From positions 17,391-81,390 of the forward strand of contig JASAMV010002079.1 in the NCBI GenBank assembly GCA_030248065.1: 64,000 nucleotides of DNA. Reading direction: 5' to 3'. This stretch comes from Rhynchonema sp. JSB1_4 (taxonomy: Eukaryota > Nematoda > Chromadorea > Monhysterida > Xyalidae). How positions within the stretch are numbered: position 1 is the first letter of the stretch; each line of letters starts with the position of its first letter. A program made the translations under genes and the position numbers. The notes beneath the pieces were generated by a model that did not search any database, was not told the origin of the DNA, and saw only the letters and a list, made by a program, of their open reading frames with translations. Shown here piece after piece: positions 22,155 to 35,286 of this stretch.

Positions 22155-23215
22155 CATCCTCATAACAGCATTACATGACCCCGCTAACCACCTGTTAAGT
22201 TACGGGGACGAAACACCAAATACAGCGGGTTTTCAAAAACATCTCAACTTGATGTTTGTTTGGCCAGTGTGCCGCATTGTAATACTTGACGATGGTGTTG
22301 ATGACAGTGGATGACCTCAGTCAGAAATCCGGGGTTCGACAAAAGTTGATGTCCTAATTCGTGAATTTTTTTTTAAATTTTTTGGGGAACAAAATGTTCT
22401 AAAACGTCCAAAAATGGCCTTTTTGGGGGTTATTTTTTGTCATTTTTTCTCAAGGGTCGAAAAATTTTCTTCACAAAATCACTTTTGGGGCATGTATTTG
22501 ATATCTAAGATGCCCCAAATGATGTTATTATACCTTCCCGTGATACGTGAGACACAGTATGCATATACTTACATGGTACTTTGATGTCATACCCCATCGG
22601 GTCGGTCATATACGACTGATTCAGCGACCCGACAAGTATTTCTGCAGTTTATATTCTCAATTCTATATGGTTTATGAGTGAATCTTGCTTATTCGACCAC
22701 AAACTGTTGTGTCTGATACCACAGAGCAGCAATCATAGGTCCATAACAAGCATAGACTGTTGGATCGCATCGAAATGACGTAAACACCCTTCATAAGTGA
22801 TGCAAACCAAGTCACAGAAGTGACTTGTCAATTAAAGTTGCATTTTTTCGCGATTTTGCGCGTTTTTTTAGGCAAATTTGTGAAAATTTCCCCGAATCTG
22901 AGACTTTTTAAAAAAAACTTGTTTAAAAAAAATTTTTTTTCCAACCCTGCTCATAACAACATTGAGCCCCTGTTGAGTTACGGGGAGCAAACCTCGAGGA
23001 CACAAAACAGCCAGAGCAATACAGCGGGTGATCAGAAAGTTCCCAAATTGATGTTTGTTTGGGCCAGTGTACAGCGGTGTAGTACATATGTACTTTGGTC
23101 AGGGTGTTGACAAATGGACAAATGGACATGGACATACTGTAAATGGACAAATGATCTCAGTCAGAAGTTTGGGGGTCGACAAAAATGGAGGTCCTTCGTC
23201 CGAATTATGAAAATA
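22155..23215. repeat. Duplicated unit separated by an hAT-like element copy
   Basis: 22155-22372 and 22950-23215 are diverged direct repeats sharing CTCATAAC, GTTACGGGG, AATACAGCGGG, TTGATGTTTGTTTGG and CTCAGTCAGAA. Between them, about 22373-22949 is a copy of the sequence found at 56440-57053, ending CCAACCCTG. The left end of that copy is not clear. Confidence 0.65.
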
Positions 23216-23409
23216 TGCTGTTTCTACTGCTGTTAGGGGTAAAAATTGGTGATTGTTGACGATAATAAATAATAGTAGTTAGATGAGTTTGGGAGTCAAT
23301 TTTTCCCTACGTGCTGACTATAGATATTTTTGTTCTTTGGCGGGGGTTGGGGGGGGGTACTACCCTGATGGTGTACAGGCCTGTCTCCCATACCGACGGA
23401 TCTACATAC

Positions 23410-23977
23410 TCAAAAACAGCACCGGCCGTTTTGCCCCCAGCGCGACAGGCTACGTGCTATTCTGACCAATTTGGTTATCAAAACATGACACGCTACCACA
23501 AAAGAACTTTTTCTTTGTTCGTCGCTCTCATCATTATTTTCACACACGTCACGCTTAGCACGATGTCTGGCCGTACTTGCGCCCAATGTATGCCTGATAG
23601 GTACCGGTACTGCGGTTCCGTATTTGTATTTGTAGTTTTGCATCTCCAGTGCCAGGTGAATGTAAACGCCCGTAGCCGTAGGCAATGTGGCAAATCCTGT
23701 TAAACAACAAAGGAGAGAGATCATGAAAGATCGGAGTCTCATGATAATGAAACATTAGGACCGTCCAATAACATAAATATATGTGGTAAATGTCCATGAA
23801 TGGATTTTAACAGTACGTACATGAAGGTGGCATTGTATGGAGTTGAATGTTACAACACTACATGTCTTGCAACTGCGACCGTGAATGATGGCTGCACTAC
23901 ATGTACCTGGGGGAGCGGGTGTCTTGGGGACATTTTGCGACTGCAATGTGTACCGTTGTTCGTCGCACAAGCAAGTG
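23410..23977 (-). CDS. Candidate two-exon Cys-rich protein fragment, unresolved
   Basis: On the minus strand 23821-23977 is open, preceded by an acceptor (GATATTTAG) and followed by GTACGTAC donors. It reads a Cys-rich stretch with TCLCDEQ, GTCSAAI, SCKTCSV and IQCHLH. A second acceptor (TTGTTTAACAG) opens at 23696. If the upstream donor is 4 bases later (exon 23817-23977), the phases join and the frame stays open to the stop at 23410, through GVYIHLALEMQNYKYKYG and a dibasic RAKR. No start codon was identified. The plus strand of the same segment also reads a Cys-rich ORF (23800-23991), so the coding strand is not settled. The arrangement recalls the secreted Cys protein about 2 kb to the left. 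No function is assigned. Confidence 0.3.
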
Positions 23978-24450
23978 CTAAATATCGATGATGACGTATA
24001 GCGTGCCCTTTTGGTGTCGCTTTTTCTGGTGCAACCTTCAAGTTAATGCCCTGTGGGTCAGTCCCCAACCGCAAGTTAACGACATAAATGCCACTCTTCA
24101 AGCCACAGCAATACTTCTTCGGTTTCCAGCGAATTTATTCGTCTAGGACACCACAAACCAAGCTCAACAAGGTATCGGTGGTTCTGTTTGTCAAGCATCA
24201 AAAATGATCGTTTAACAAACTATGCTCTGCTCAAATTGCAACATCGCACGCAAAATGAGCCATGCTTTTGAACTGCTTGGCCCACACACACACGAAGCGC
24301 AGTTTGGTTCTAAAATCTCGCGTGTTCAATCGTTTTTTGAGCCCTTTGGTCTAACTTTGGACTTGCAGTAATAAAGAACACCTTAGGTTAACCAGGAAGC
24401 AGAATCTCAGTGAGCCAAGACAGCAGCAGCAGTTCGTTGTCCGTTCCAAT

Positions 24451-25058
24451 ATGATCACAATGATGAACGTAGTCAACCCCATTCCTCCCCTGGCCGCAGC
24501 ACCGAGCGACGAGCAGTCGTTGCACTACCACGGTGGAACACATTTGTCAACAAAGGTATAATATTCAAAAGAAATGAAGACGATGTCGCTGAGCTCCTAT
24601 ACATACACCTGCCACCCCACCATAAAGAATACTCTTTATTGTTTCTTTATTCTTTACTCTTTTTTGGGTGCCGTTGTTTCGACCCGCGGACGGGTAGCGA
24701 TGCACCAGGTCATCGTCAGTGTGCTAATACCCCAGTCGACCACGCTTGGTGATCCCAAAAACACTGACGAGAACCGGTTTCATGCTCGTGTGAAACATCA
24801 CTGTGGTTGTGCAAAGGTCCCTCTTCTTCATCACAGCACACCGATCTTGTTTGGCCGACCTACTGCTCGGTCCTGTTCATCATCTGCCTGGTTGCCTTCT
24901 TGCTGCTCTCATACGCCTGTCAGCTGTGTCGCTATTTGACTTGTTGCAGGTTGGCCCCAGGCTGTATTCTCACGACATGTTCAAGCCCGACATTATACGC
25001 AACGCACATATATTTGCGGGCTTGGCCCATTCAGGCATTGGGCCCGTACCGGTTCTGA
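24451..25058 (+). CDS. Small single-pass membrane protein, at least two exons
   Basis: Exon 1 is 24451-24555 (35 codons from the ATG, donor GTATAA, phase 0), encoding a Pro/Ala-rich soluble start (NPIPPLAAAPSDEQ). Exon 2 begins after the acceptor ATCACAG at 24837. It encodes HTDLVWPTYCSVLF followed by a strongly hydrophobic helix and the cysteine cluster YACQLCRYLTCC, which suggests a palmitoylated juxtamembrane segment. Exon 2 may end at 24949 (CAG|GTTGGC, phase 2) and splice further, for example to an acceptor near 25660. It may instead read through to the stop at 25056-25058, the extent given here. I do not recognise the family. The intron contains one copy of the 33-bp dispersed repeat (24699-24725) and one GATGTTTCA motif (24791-24799) 38 bp before exon 2. 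Confidence 0.5.
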
Positions 25059-26230
25059 ATATTCGTGGGCCCGGATGGAAGACCCGGGTCTAAATTATCA
25101 GGCACAAAACGAAATCGCACAGTTTTCTGTTTCCGTGGGGCGGGCGACTTTATTGCCAGTTTCTCGTCAACTTGGGAAATTCTATTGTTGAGAAAACTAC
25201 AACTTGAAGGTAAAAGGAAGCTTTTTAGCGCAGCCTATGTGGCTATGAAGGTTGGGTATAATGGTATAAAAGGGCTAACCAACCACGTTTGGCCCATCAA
25301 GTTGGATGAGTTTTTACTCATTTTTCTCATAAAAACACAAAAATTCGCAGATATTTCGACCATCAAGACTGCTATTCAGTACGCGTCATCGGTGACGCGC
25401 GCAAAACATTCGCATCAACGAAAATCGAGAAGAAACGAGAGGACAAAGTGTACGTGACGCAAAGTTTGCGACCATAAATAATACGGTGAACAAACATCAT
25501 AGTGGCACTCTTCGTTATGGAAACCCCCACATATATATACATACAACAGCGGTGGATCCGACTTTTGGAAAATTGGAAAAAAATCGGAAAACAGCGAAAT
25601 CACAAAAGTCGTTTTTATTCAGTGCCTGTTTTTGATATCTCAAAAATCATTTTCCATCCAGTGCTGTGCTTATCCAAATTGCGCGATTCTATCTAGGGGG
25701 TCCTTTATCCCTCTTTTCTCCGAAATGGTGCGCCCCCCACCAAGGCCACTGAGACCACAAGTCCCCTGTGCTCCACCTGGGTCTGGATCCGCTAGTGCGA
25801 GTGAAGTGGATATTTTTCAACGCAAAGTCTTCGTCCCCGATTCGCAGTTGGACCACTATATATGGTGGATATTCTTTATAACGGCCGAAAATGCCCCCCC
25901 CCCCCGATCACGTCACCACAAAGCGAGTAGACTGTATTCAGTGCAAGATACGTATAGGCAATCCGCCATCTCATGGCATTCAAGGCTTACATGCTACATT
26001 ACTGCCGTCAATGAATGCATTTATTCTCTTCAGTTATCCGTTGTAACATCCCCAAATTTAGCAACAGTGCAGAAAAGTGCTATGTTAAGCAGCAAATGAA
26101 AACCGGATAAATTAAAAAGCTGTCATCAAAGTACGACACTCGCCCAAAGTGTACATTTTGTTTAGAAAATTGTGTGTGCTGCTGCATGCGCCGTCTGTAT
26201 AAGAAGTGCCATGAGCCGATGGATTGCCTG

Positions 26231-26458
26231 TATAGTTTATCCATCAGCTCATGACACTTTTTGTCAGCAGAAATGCTTGACAGGATCCAGTGGTGTTCCG
26301 GTTCCGGTTGGCTTACGAAAAAGAAAAGAAAGAGAAATCGGATTTTATTTTATTTTTGTGCGCAGTTTTCTCTGACATTGCCTTGCGGAGGAACAATTTT
26401 TCACAACGGAACCTGAACCTCTCAAACAAAAGTGCCATGAGCCGATGGACGGACTATA
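26231..26458. mobile_element. TATAGT-type MITE, copy 2
   Basis: Left end TATAGTTTATCCATCAGC and right end GATGGACGGACTATA are inverted repeats. The interior is nearly identical to 62070-62295, including AAGAAAAGAAAGAGAAATCG. A further fragment of the right end (AGTGCCATGAGCCGATGG) lies just upstream at 26205-26222. Confidence 0.8.
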
Positions 26459-27555
26459 CCTATCGCCTGGCACATGTGTATGTATATCCTTCAGACACCT
26501 GCTGTCGCCCCACCCTGCGCGCACGGCGCGTTACGCGGTGCGAGGCATGCACGCCACACCACTGGTTCGACCCAAATTGCCAATTGCCCTTGCTCCTCCG
26601 CCGTATGCGAAAATTGTCGGCAAACAGGTATGTATGTACACAGTGTGTATGTAGATTGATTCATTGATTGGTGGCATAGGTTAAACTTGGTGATCCGATC
26701 CGACTATCTGATTGGTCTGTCAAAAACATGACGACCGTTTTTGCATTCTTACGAGATGCCGCTGAGTTGGACCACTACCGTGAGATTAAACAAATCTAGC
26801 CAACACAAGCAGCTACTGTAACGCTTGTGGAAGTTCAATATGTTTAAGTGTTGCGCAATGCTGTTTCTGTGGTTGCGGGTGGGCAAGAATGTTCATGGCG
26901 TCGGTTTGCTTTTGGCACGCGCTCCACAATTCCAAAACCAATTCAAATGGTTAGGTTTATGACGTTTCGCCACCACCAGAGTAGCATCATCCACTGAAAA
27001 AAAAAGTGGAAGATTATGGCTTTTAGTCCTTCAAGCTAGACGCCTGCATGCGTTTGTAATTTTTTGTCTTCCAAAAAGCGTTTTTGTTTGTTTTTTAGGA
27101 TAGCTCAACGACGCGCGGAAAACATCAGCCAAAACTACTGACAATTGCTGAAGGGCCAACCTTGTTCTGAGACGTGTTATCATAAACGCAGCTTATTTTT
27201 ATGTATTTACGTGGTTTGATTCAAATTTCGACATTTGTAATGCACCAAAACGGAGAATTGCAATGGCATTATGTATGTGCAACACTTTCCTAGTCAAAAC
27301 TGACTCGTTCTCTGTTTGTTTTTGTTCTGTCTACCTTGGACTCTATTTCTTTTGTTCAATGGGCACTTGTTATCAATCTTTTCTAGCAAGATTATTTACA
27401 AAAATAAAACCAGTGTTTGAAAAACAAACATGTAACTTGTGACAAAAAGGCATAAAGTTATTTTGTCCTCAGTTTTCAAAATTCGGTACTGAGTTTTCTA
27501 AATGCGTTGAAATTGAAATCTTGGAAGCCCAACTCTTGAGCAACTTTGCGCTCCA

Positions 27556-27739
27556 TTAGGGCGGACTTAGGTTGAATCCGGAAACCGGAATCCGGAAATA
27601 TTTCCGGAAAACGCATAATTTTTGCATGTAAATTTCTGCGTTTTCCGGAAATATTTCCGGAGTCCGAAAATGTTTTGCATTTTTGTATGCAAATTATTTC
27701 CGGTTTCCGGATTCCGGATTTAACCTTAGTTCGCCCTTA
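27556..27739. mobile_element. MITE with GGGCG..CCGG ends and TTA duplication
   Basis: The terminal inverted repeats (GGGCGGACTTAGGTTGAATC on the left, its diverged reverse complement on the right) continue into CCGGAAACCGG palindromes. TTA flanks both sides, as in PIF/Harbinger-type TWA duplications. Confidence 0.65.
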
Positions 27740-28626
27740 TGTCTCCGCATTCCGCCGAAACGTACCCAGGTATTTACAGCACCTTTCTAAATGTTCGGTT
27801 ATTCTCGCTGTCTATGAAATATGACACAAACATAAAATGGATTGTGTGACACATTAGAGCGCTTTATGCAGTCTTTTTGAGAAAAATGGTCCATCTTCAG
27901 TGTCAAATACCTACTGTAGGTATGAAGTTCTGACCTTTTAGCGCTAAGTTTATGCGCACCAAAACCCCAAAAATATATGTACGTACCATGTACAGCGAGC
28001 TTATTTGTACTTCACCCGAACCTTGGCAACAAGACAACATGTGTTTGCGTCAAGTATAAGTACCGCTGCTCGGTTTAAAGTTTGAGCATGTGGTCTAAAG
28101 GTATAAGAAGGTGGGAAAGAGTTTGAAAAAATAAAATGCGGAAATAAAGAAGAGGAGTCAGAGTCGGCTAATGGGCAGGGCCAGGGTGCAATGAGTCAAA
28201 AAAAGTTAAACAAACATGTAAATTTCAACGAATTTTCATTGAAAAGCCCGCAGCAACTGCAACTGATTGCGTGAAATCTACTCAACTAATGTATGTGTAT
28301 CCTCCTTAAAAACCGATTTTTTCATTTTGTTCTTCGACAGCTTACACCACGGCTGATGTATGTACATACAGTAGGTATCACACTCGCTTAACGCGAGGGG
28401 TCATTTCCACACAACACTGCAAAGCATCTGAAAGTACATAAAACTTTTACTTTTTTGCACTTTGGCCCCTTCACATGCCAATCAAACGTGTGGCTTTACG
28501 AGACAGGTCCACACTTGTGGTGTTTATTGCTTTTCGGCCACCTCGTCTTCAGTTGAAGGAACAAATAGCAGGAATCAACGCTGGAAAGTATTTTCTTAAC
28601 AAACGTGTATTGCGAATATGGCGGAC

Positions 28627-28895
28627 GGGCAATTGAGCAAAACACATATTTGAGCAAGACCACTTTGAGCAAGTGAAAAAGAGCAGAGACCAAAAGAGCA
28701 GAACCTAAAAACAAATCGGCCTAAGCCTAAGCCCAAACATAAAACTAAGCCTAAATGTAGCCCTAAGCCTAAGCCTGATACCTAAATCAGCCCAAACCGA
28801 AGCCATTGGGACAAAATAAGAGCTCTGCTCTTTTGGCTCTGCCCTTTTTTCCTTGCTCAAAGTGGTCTTGCTCAAATATGCTTTGCTCAATTGCC
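28627..28895. mobile_element. MITE with GGGCAATTGAGC ends and TTAGGC-like interior
   Basis: Ends GGGCAATTGAGCAAA and TTTGCTCAATTGCC are inverted repeats, with inverted GAGCAAGACCACTTTGAGCA inside. The middle carries CCTAAGCCTAAGCC, the complement of telomere-like GGCTTAGGCTTAGG. Confidence 0.75.
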
Positions 28896-31552
28896 AGGCC
28901 ACCGCGAATATTGGGCAAAGGCGTAGTTCTGGTCGAGCTTTGCACTGGATTTACCGTAGTTGAGTGTTCCCTCAACAAACAGCATCTGCTCCCCCCTTTC
29001 CAAAATCCCGCAACCGCCCCCATATACAAATCGCATATACCGTGACATTCTGTAGCGCGATTGTGCATCATCATCTTTGGTACCAAATCCTCATCGCTTT
29101 AAGACAAGCACAAAATGACATTTATACCCAAAAACACGACATTTTTCAGTGTTTCGGCTAAGTTCACAGCTGTGCGTGGCTTTAGACCCAGTGCTCCAAT
29201 TTTCCGCGCGGTGTCCCTGTGCCGTGTATTTGTGCTCCAATTGGGCTGTAAACCGACCGCTCTTTAAGCGTCCGCTTTATGGTTTCCGTTTTTCATCTTG
29301 TGTTCTTTAAAAACTCTCGAAAAAACTGCCCTATTTGAAAAGGCCTTATGAAAGTTTATGTCCCTAGGCTTTGTGTATGAACGCGGGCTTGGGTAGGTTA
29401 CAACGCAAAGCATATCGGATATGTGAAGCACGTTTATCCACTGTGGTTAGCCACTGCATAGATTTTATGAGGTCTTTTGAACTTTTGCACACCGCATTTC
29501 AAAAAAAATTATGTTGCTGAAAAATTTTCTTAACCTACCTATATTTCTCTGTGAACATCAACAAGCTTCGATGCTTTATGCTTGATTCTTGCGGCAGTGG
29601 CTTAAAGTAAATAAATATTGTAATGTAATCCTTCTATCTTGGACCATGATGAAAAGAACGCTTCTCAGAAGGGCTACCGCATGATATATACATACAGTAG
29701 GTAGTAGAAGCTGTCCTCTAGATGGCTTGATTTTCAAAGACTTCGCTTCATGTATGCGTGGTAATGATCACAGTTCACCCGTCGTTTTGTCTCGATAAAT
29801 GACACACGCTTTTTTCGTCTTTAGTTTTGCTTTTCTGCTTTTGGCAGGTTATTCAAGGTACAGAACGTGCTGCACATAGCGTTTACAAATGCTTGACATA
29901 TACATATATGTACATAACTTGCTGTCGCGTTTGAAACATCAGCTGGTTTATATGGCTAAAAATCCGTGACATTTATTCGCGCAGAATTTGGTCACATTTT
30001 CCGTTCGAATATTTTGTGTCTTCAGCACTCGACCACCGGCTGAGCAGGACTTCAGCAGGATTATGCAACGCTGCTTCTTTGAGGTGATTTTCGCCAACAT
30101 TTATAAACTTTATATGTACATGTTTTTATCAGCGGCATGGCACTTGACTTTGACCAACTCGAAATTTATGAAAAATATAAACATCGCGACTGAAGATTGC
30201 GTGCTTCGAAAGTGGACTGACCAGCGAGGAAGCGAGCCAGCCAGCTTTTGTAAACTGCGGTCACTTCAAATGAATAAACTTTGTTCGGGCCAATAGCGAA
30301 AAGTGTTGTTGGTGGTGGAACAGGATTGGACGAATAAGTCTGGCCTCACCACAGCAAGCTGGGCTGAACTTGAGCAAATCTATTTAATGAGCAATAAATA
30401 TTCTGTTGCTGATAAATAATCTTTTAGTAGCTTTGCAACAATTGAATTTTCCATTGTCACCAGTTGCTGCGCGACTCTTCTGGCCGATACATATGTAGGT
30501 ATACATACAGAGGTGTTCAAAAAACAATTTCTTATTCTTAAAAAAATGTTTCAGTTCTTTTAAAAACGCAAATAACCTTGGAAAAAACTTTTTTATATCT
30601 CTGCATTATATGTAACGCGTAATTATATCACAAGCCGTTTTGAAGTTTACCGAAACTTGTTTGCCACATGAGATAATGCGCCTATTGTGCGTTCAATAGT
30701 CTTATTGTATACACTGTATGGTGTACATTATTTAATTTTTACACGTTTTTATTGTGGAGCTTGTACAGCCTGCACGCAGGTGTGAATTGAAGTGTTATTA
30801 TTACTCTCGAAGCCCCATTCATTTGGACTGGTTTCTTCTTTTCAAGCCGTAAAGCTTCTCAAATATAGAAATAGTTTTCTTTTTCACAGCTGAATTTTTG
30901 TTGCGGAAAGTCAAGCTGTTCTTTTTACAATTCATGGTTGATAAAAAAACATCAGTTCACTTCGTTCAAGTTCAAAAGACGGTTATTTTCTGGCCTCGCA
31001 TGATTTTGGCGGTAATTAACTTTTTTTGTCCGATCGTCAAATCAAGCGCGGCGGCGGAGGCGATGGAACAGCCCACAGCGTGAACGTTTGAACGTTCAAT
31101 TTCCTGTGCCTGTCAAGCTAAAAGCCACAGAATCATTTAACTTTCTTCGGCAATAATGGTTTCCAAGCGCAGATGTATATTTTATTCGCGCAGTGTTCCT
31201 GCGTAAGTTCGTAGAACTCAACAAACAGCTTGAGTCCCAATCATACACCAAGTTGGGATCAAGTTTAAGATCCAATTACGTACCGGTATAAAAGTACAGT
31301 TTCTGTCTTCTTGAGCTCTCCTGGTTGCGTTAAATTTAGCAGGACTCTGTTGATGCTCTATCTGTGTGGTTCAGTTTGGGCTCACTCATCCTGAAGTTTT
31401 ACTCCGTTTTTTTCGTGCTGGAACGATCATGCCACCCACATGGAAACAGCGCATTTCGTTTCGAAAGTTTTTATTCCGTGATGGAACTACACCTAAATGA
31501 AAAAACTGGTAACTCTTTTTAGGCGAATGGGAGTAGAATTCAGTGGGTCATA

Positions 31553-31730
31553 CCGGAGAATGCCAAATAAGTCCCCCTTTCCGGTTAAGCCCCATCTAAT
31601 GATAATTTTCAGTGCTTCACATGCTTATTACCTACAATGGTGGCGGCTTATTTCGAAAATTATTTTTTTCTGAAATTCCAAATTGTGTCCCAAATAAACC
31701 CCCAGAGAGCTTATACTTGGCATTCTCCGG
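31553..31730. mobile_element. MITE with GAATGCCAAATAAG ends, copy 2
   Basis: Ends CCGGAGAATGCCAAATAAG and ACTTGGCATTCTCCGG are inverted repeats flanked by TA on both sides. It is related to 4857-5036. Confidence 0.7.
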
Positions 31731-32312
31731 TATACATAGCTTGTCAATTAGGGCGTTCAATGTTGGCTTGTTTGTTATCGTGCGACCACAAAACGGCACA
31801 AGGCCGTTGCTCTGTCATAAATCGTGACGGATATTTGTCAAAGTTCATAGAGCTCGATTTTCAGTCGTTTAGGGTGAAGCAAAAAAACGGCGGAAAACAG
31901 GCCTCTCTGTTGTTTTGGGATTGCCTGTGACGTTTTTTGACAGGCCAGATATGCTGTTCTTATTGTTTTGGAATCATATGACGACAAATTTGCTTGTTGA
32001 AGAGCACTATTTGGCAAATGTAGTGTTAGTTATTCTATCCTGTTTTATAATTTACAAGGCAATGCCTTTCCGTTTTAGAATTCGTGCTCAAAATATGGCA
32101 ATTTATTTCGATAATTTCACTCCCGGGAAAATTAACAGCAAAATCAAGTGGAATCCGTTGTATGAAGAAGGTTGTCCGTTTTGTGAGCGCTTCCTTGATT
32201 CGAAAACGTGCTAAAATTAATGAACAGCGCTACTTTTCCAGCCTTCCAGACCCATATAAAACCAATTTGTTCCTTTTTAACAATTGGAATCCAAGGCTGC
32301 TTGTATCATAAT

Positions 32313-32844
32313 CAGGGTTGGGCAAAAAACGTTTTTTTTTTCAAAAAATCGTTTTTTTAAAAAAAACGTTTTTTTTAAAAAAACGTTTTTTTTTTAAAAA
32401 AACGTTTTTTTTAAAACGCCCAGATGACCAAAATATGCCACCAAAAAAATTGGAAAACGCTCATGTTGGGAAGAATACGTGGTTAAATGAAGTCATTCTA
32501 TGTGTTCCGAGGCAAAATAAACAGGTTTCAACCCTTTTCTAGCGAGTTGCTAAGATCCCATATCAGACCCGCATCGTGGGACCAACTTTGGCCGGGGTCA
32601 TCACTGAAAGTCAAACTCCGTATATCGACGTATCTCGACAAAGTAAAAATTGGTCGAAAATTTTTTGAAAAAAATGGGACAAAAAAATGATTTTCTTGAT
32701 AATCAGGGTACTTTCCCTGAAAAATCAGGGAAAATCAAGGAAATTCAGGATTTAAAAAAAACGAAAAACGACCCAGGCGTTTTTTTTTAAAAAAACGTCG
32801 TTTTTTTAAGAAAGAACGCCGTCGTTTTTTTTTGCCCAACCCTG
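32313..32844. mobile_element. hAT-like MITE with CAGGGTTGGGCAAA ends, copy 1
   Basis: Ends are CAGGGTTGGGCAAA and TTTGCCCAACCCTG. TSD ATCATAAT is at 32305-32312 and 32845-32852. The interior is long A/T runs and AACGTTTTTT inverted arms around a core that also occurs, reversed, in 56143-57329. Confidence 0.9.
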
Positions 32845-34619
32845 ATCATAATCCCTACACCCACCCGCCACTCACACATTCCTCTGTGCAGCAAAATCCC
32901 CAGAATGCCTGACATTAGCATTGTACCTTGACGAACTTTTTTCCAGGCTAATTCTGTTGTAGTCTACGCATCTGCGCGTGGTTTGGTTGCAAGCCGAGGG
33001 GTGCGGCAAAGAGTATCCCAAAGTGAGCGTGGTATAATATTGTAGTATTGGACACAGGATTGTAATGACACACTTGAATAGCGCGACGACTGCGTTCACG
33101 ACACCAGACACTCTGCTGCGTGTTAGCACGAAACATGCGCACGTGCTTAGACTACATTAGGATCAGTCTACTCTTTTTTCGTATACCATTGCACTTGGCG
33201 CTGCCACAGTGAACAACATTGTTCTGAACTGAAGAAAGCGCAAGCCATTTTGTGCTTGCAGCAGCAATTGTGAGGGAAACTGTTTCGCAGTTGAATGAAA
33301 GGAACAAAGTGGTGTTTTCAGTAAAGTAGAAATTCGAAAGACGAGTTCATGCTGAGCTGTTCGAACAAAAAATAAAGGTCATCTTTGCACGTTTCCGTCC
33401 GTCTAACTGTTTCTGTGCTGGCGTCGGCGCAATCCGATTACTCTGGCTTCCTATGGACACATGAATACGTTACGGTACATTAACGCCTGACATTTCTTTC
33501 ACAACATTCTAAACCCAACAAGACCCTTGATGTAATTTGATTCGTGTTTTTCTCGAACATTCCACTGCTTTCAAATTCACAAAGCAGGTCATTCGTCAGG
33601 AAAAGTTTTTTCTCACTTTGAAGTGCAAAAAAAATTCCAGACACCTTCTGGCCTTTTTATGCCGTTATTACTCATCAACTTGGATAATTTTTTCAAGCAT
33701 TCTTGCCTTGGCCGTTCAAACTGATATTTTTCAATAACATTCCTCATACTCGAATGATGGTCACGTGACCAAGGGACAGATCCAATTCAAATATCACGTT
33801 GTGTGATAGCTGTTCGCTTTGTGCCTTCTGAAGATCGCTTTCTTATCGACATTTATCAATAATAGTGGAACCTTCTGGTGGATATTTTTCAACGCTGCTT
33901 TGGTCCACAATCTGCTCTTTACACCTCGTACTTACTGCTTTTCTCTATGGTGACTGAAAAAGTACCGGTCTCCTTCACGGCACTATAACGAAGGTAGACG
34001 GCATATGGTCTCCTGGTTTGGGTTTCGCGCTGCATTTCTTAGTCTTTCACCGTTCATGACAATTCGATCGCGTTGCTCAATTCGTTGAATTGTAACAGAT
34101 TTGCAGAGAATCAAACAGCAGACACTGGCTGCAGTGCGGAAAGACCAGACGATGAAGACCGAACTGACCATCGCGTAATCGTGCGTCCCACGCCCATTCA
34201 GGCAAACATGGATAGACATTGGGGTAGGGTGTTCGCTTTTTATCGTGCTTCCTTTGGGGCAGCTTATGGATCATTGCAGTGTCAGAGATTTACGGGGTTT
34301 CTGTCAAGGTATCCCAAGACTCAAAAGTTCCAGCCCACATAGTCGTCGCACCCCTGTTCACTTTATTCGGACAATTGCGCCTTTAACTACTATAAAACCG
34401 GTGGAGTTTTGAGATTCAAAGTGCACATAAGTGAAGTGCTCTCACACGGATGAGGTCTGGCACCAAAATGCCATGTACAAAATCACAAAACAAGGCAAAA
34501 CACAACCGTCGATCAAACTTATGGGTCGCGTCTGCTTGTAAGCAGCTCTTTATGTTCACGAATGACTGATGTCACTAATTTTGACCAGCGTCATGTCCAT
34601 TAACCCTGGCCGGATGTGG

Positions 34620-34880
34620 CCGGGCTATTGGACAAAGCCGGCTGGAGCAGGAAAAATGAGACCAGAGGCAAAATTACAAGGTTTTTACCTTGTTCCATTG
34701 TATTGGCTGAGGCTGATTTTGTTCGGCTTAGGATTAGGCTTACGCTTTAGACAATGATTTTGTACTTGGACTTACGTTTTAGACTTATGCTTAATGGTTT
34801 TAGGTTTTGCTCTTTTGTACTCGGCTCCGTTTTTTTCTGCTCAAGGTGGTCTTGCTCAAACCGGCTTTGCCCAATTGCCG
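34620..34880. mobile_element. MITE related to 28627-28895, diverged copy
   Basis: The left end GGGCTATTGGACAAAGCC and right end GGCTTTGCCCAATTGCC are inverted repeats. The interior contains GGCTTAGGATTAGGCTTA, again telomere-like, and CAAGGTGGTCTTGCTCAAA, shared with 28627-28895. Confidence 0.6.
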
Positions 34881-35286
34881 TTCAGAAACAGTTATTGTAC
34901 CCTGCACAAATGTTTTACAAAAATGCTCTGGACAAACTCACGCGACCAAGGGATAGATCTAACCTGATTACCAAGTTTGATATTGGCAAGCTACCTGGTC
35001 CAAATTCTCGAAGGCGCCACCAGTACCGGGGGTGGTTGCGCAACAGTGTGTTTGACATGCATACGCTCTCCACCTCGGTGCGTAAATTCCCTTTTATCCC
35101 CAAAACGTGCGTGTGTTGAACATCGCTGCCTCTGTTCGCATTAGCACGCCACAAACTGAGGCCACAAACCAGCTGGGAGTTGTCATCCATCGTGTTTGGG
35201 GGCGCACCCACCCCCGGTCGCGGTTGTGCTTTCGAGAATTCGGGCCTACTGTACGTTAGGACATCGATCGTTTTTTTTTGCTTCAG

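Larger units (their letters stand above)
25059..35286. other. Gene-poor interval with scattered MITEs
   Basis: I saw no gene model that joins in phase. It contains the MITEs listed separately (26231, 27556, 28627, 31553, 32313, 34620), one GCTGATGTTTCA motif (29932-29940 core), and AT-rich DNA with many TACATA and TATGTA words. A 97-aa plus ORF at 31637-31930 and a 99-aa ORF at 31915-32214 overlap MITE sequence or lack splice context. Confidence 0.5.

Noticed and set aside
34073..34342. Possible exon (amphipathic RIKQQTLAAVRKDQ frame after a TTTGCAG acceptor)
   Set aside because: It hits a stop with no usable donor, does not join downstream exons in phase, and the minus strand looks equally coding-like.
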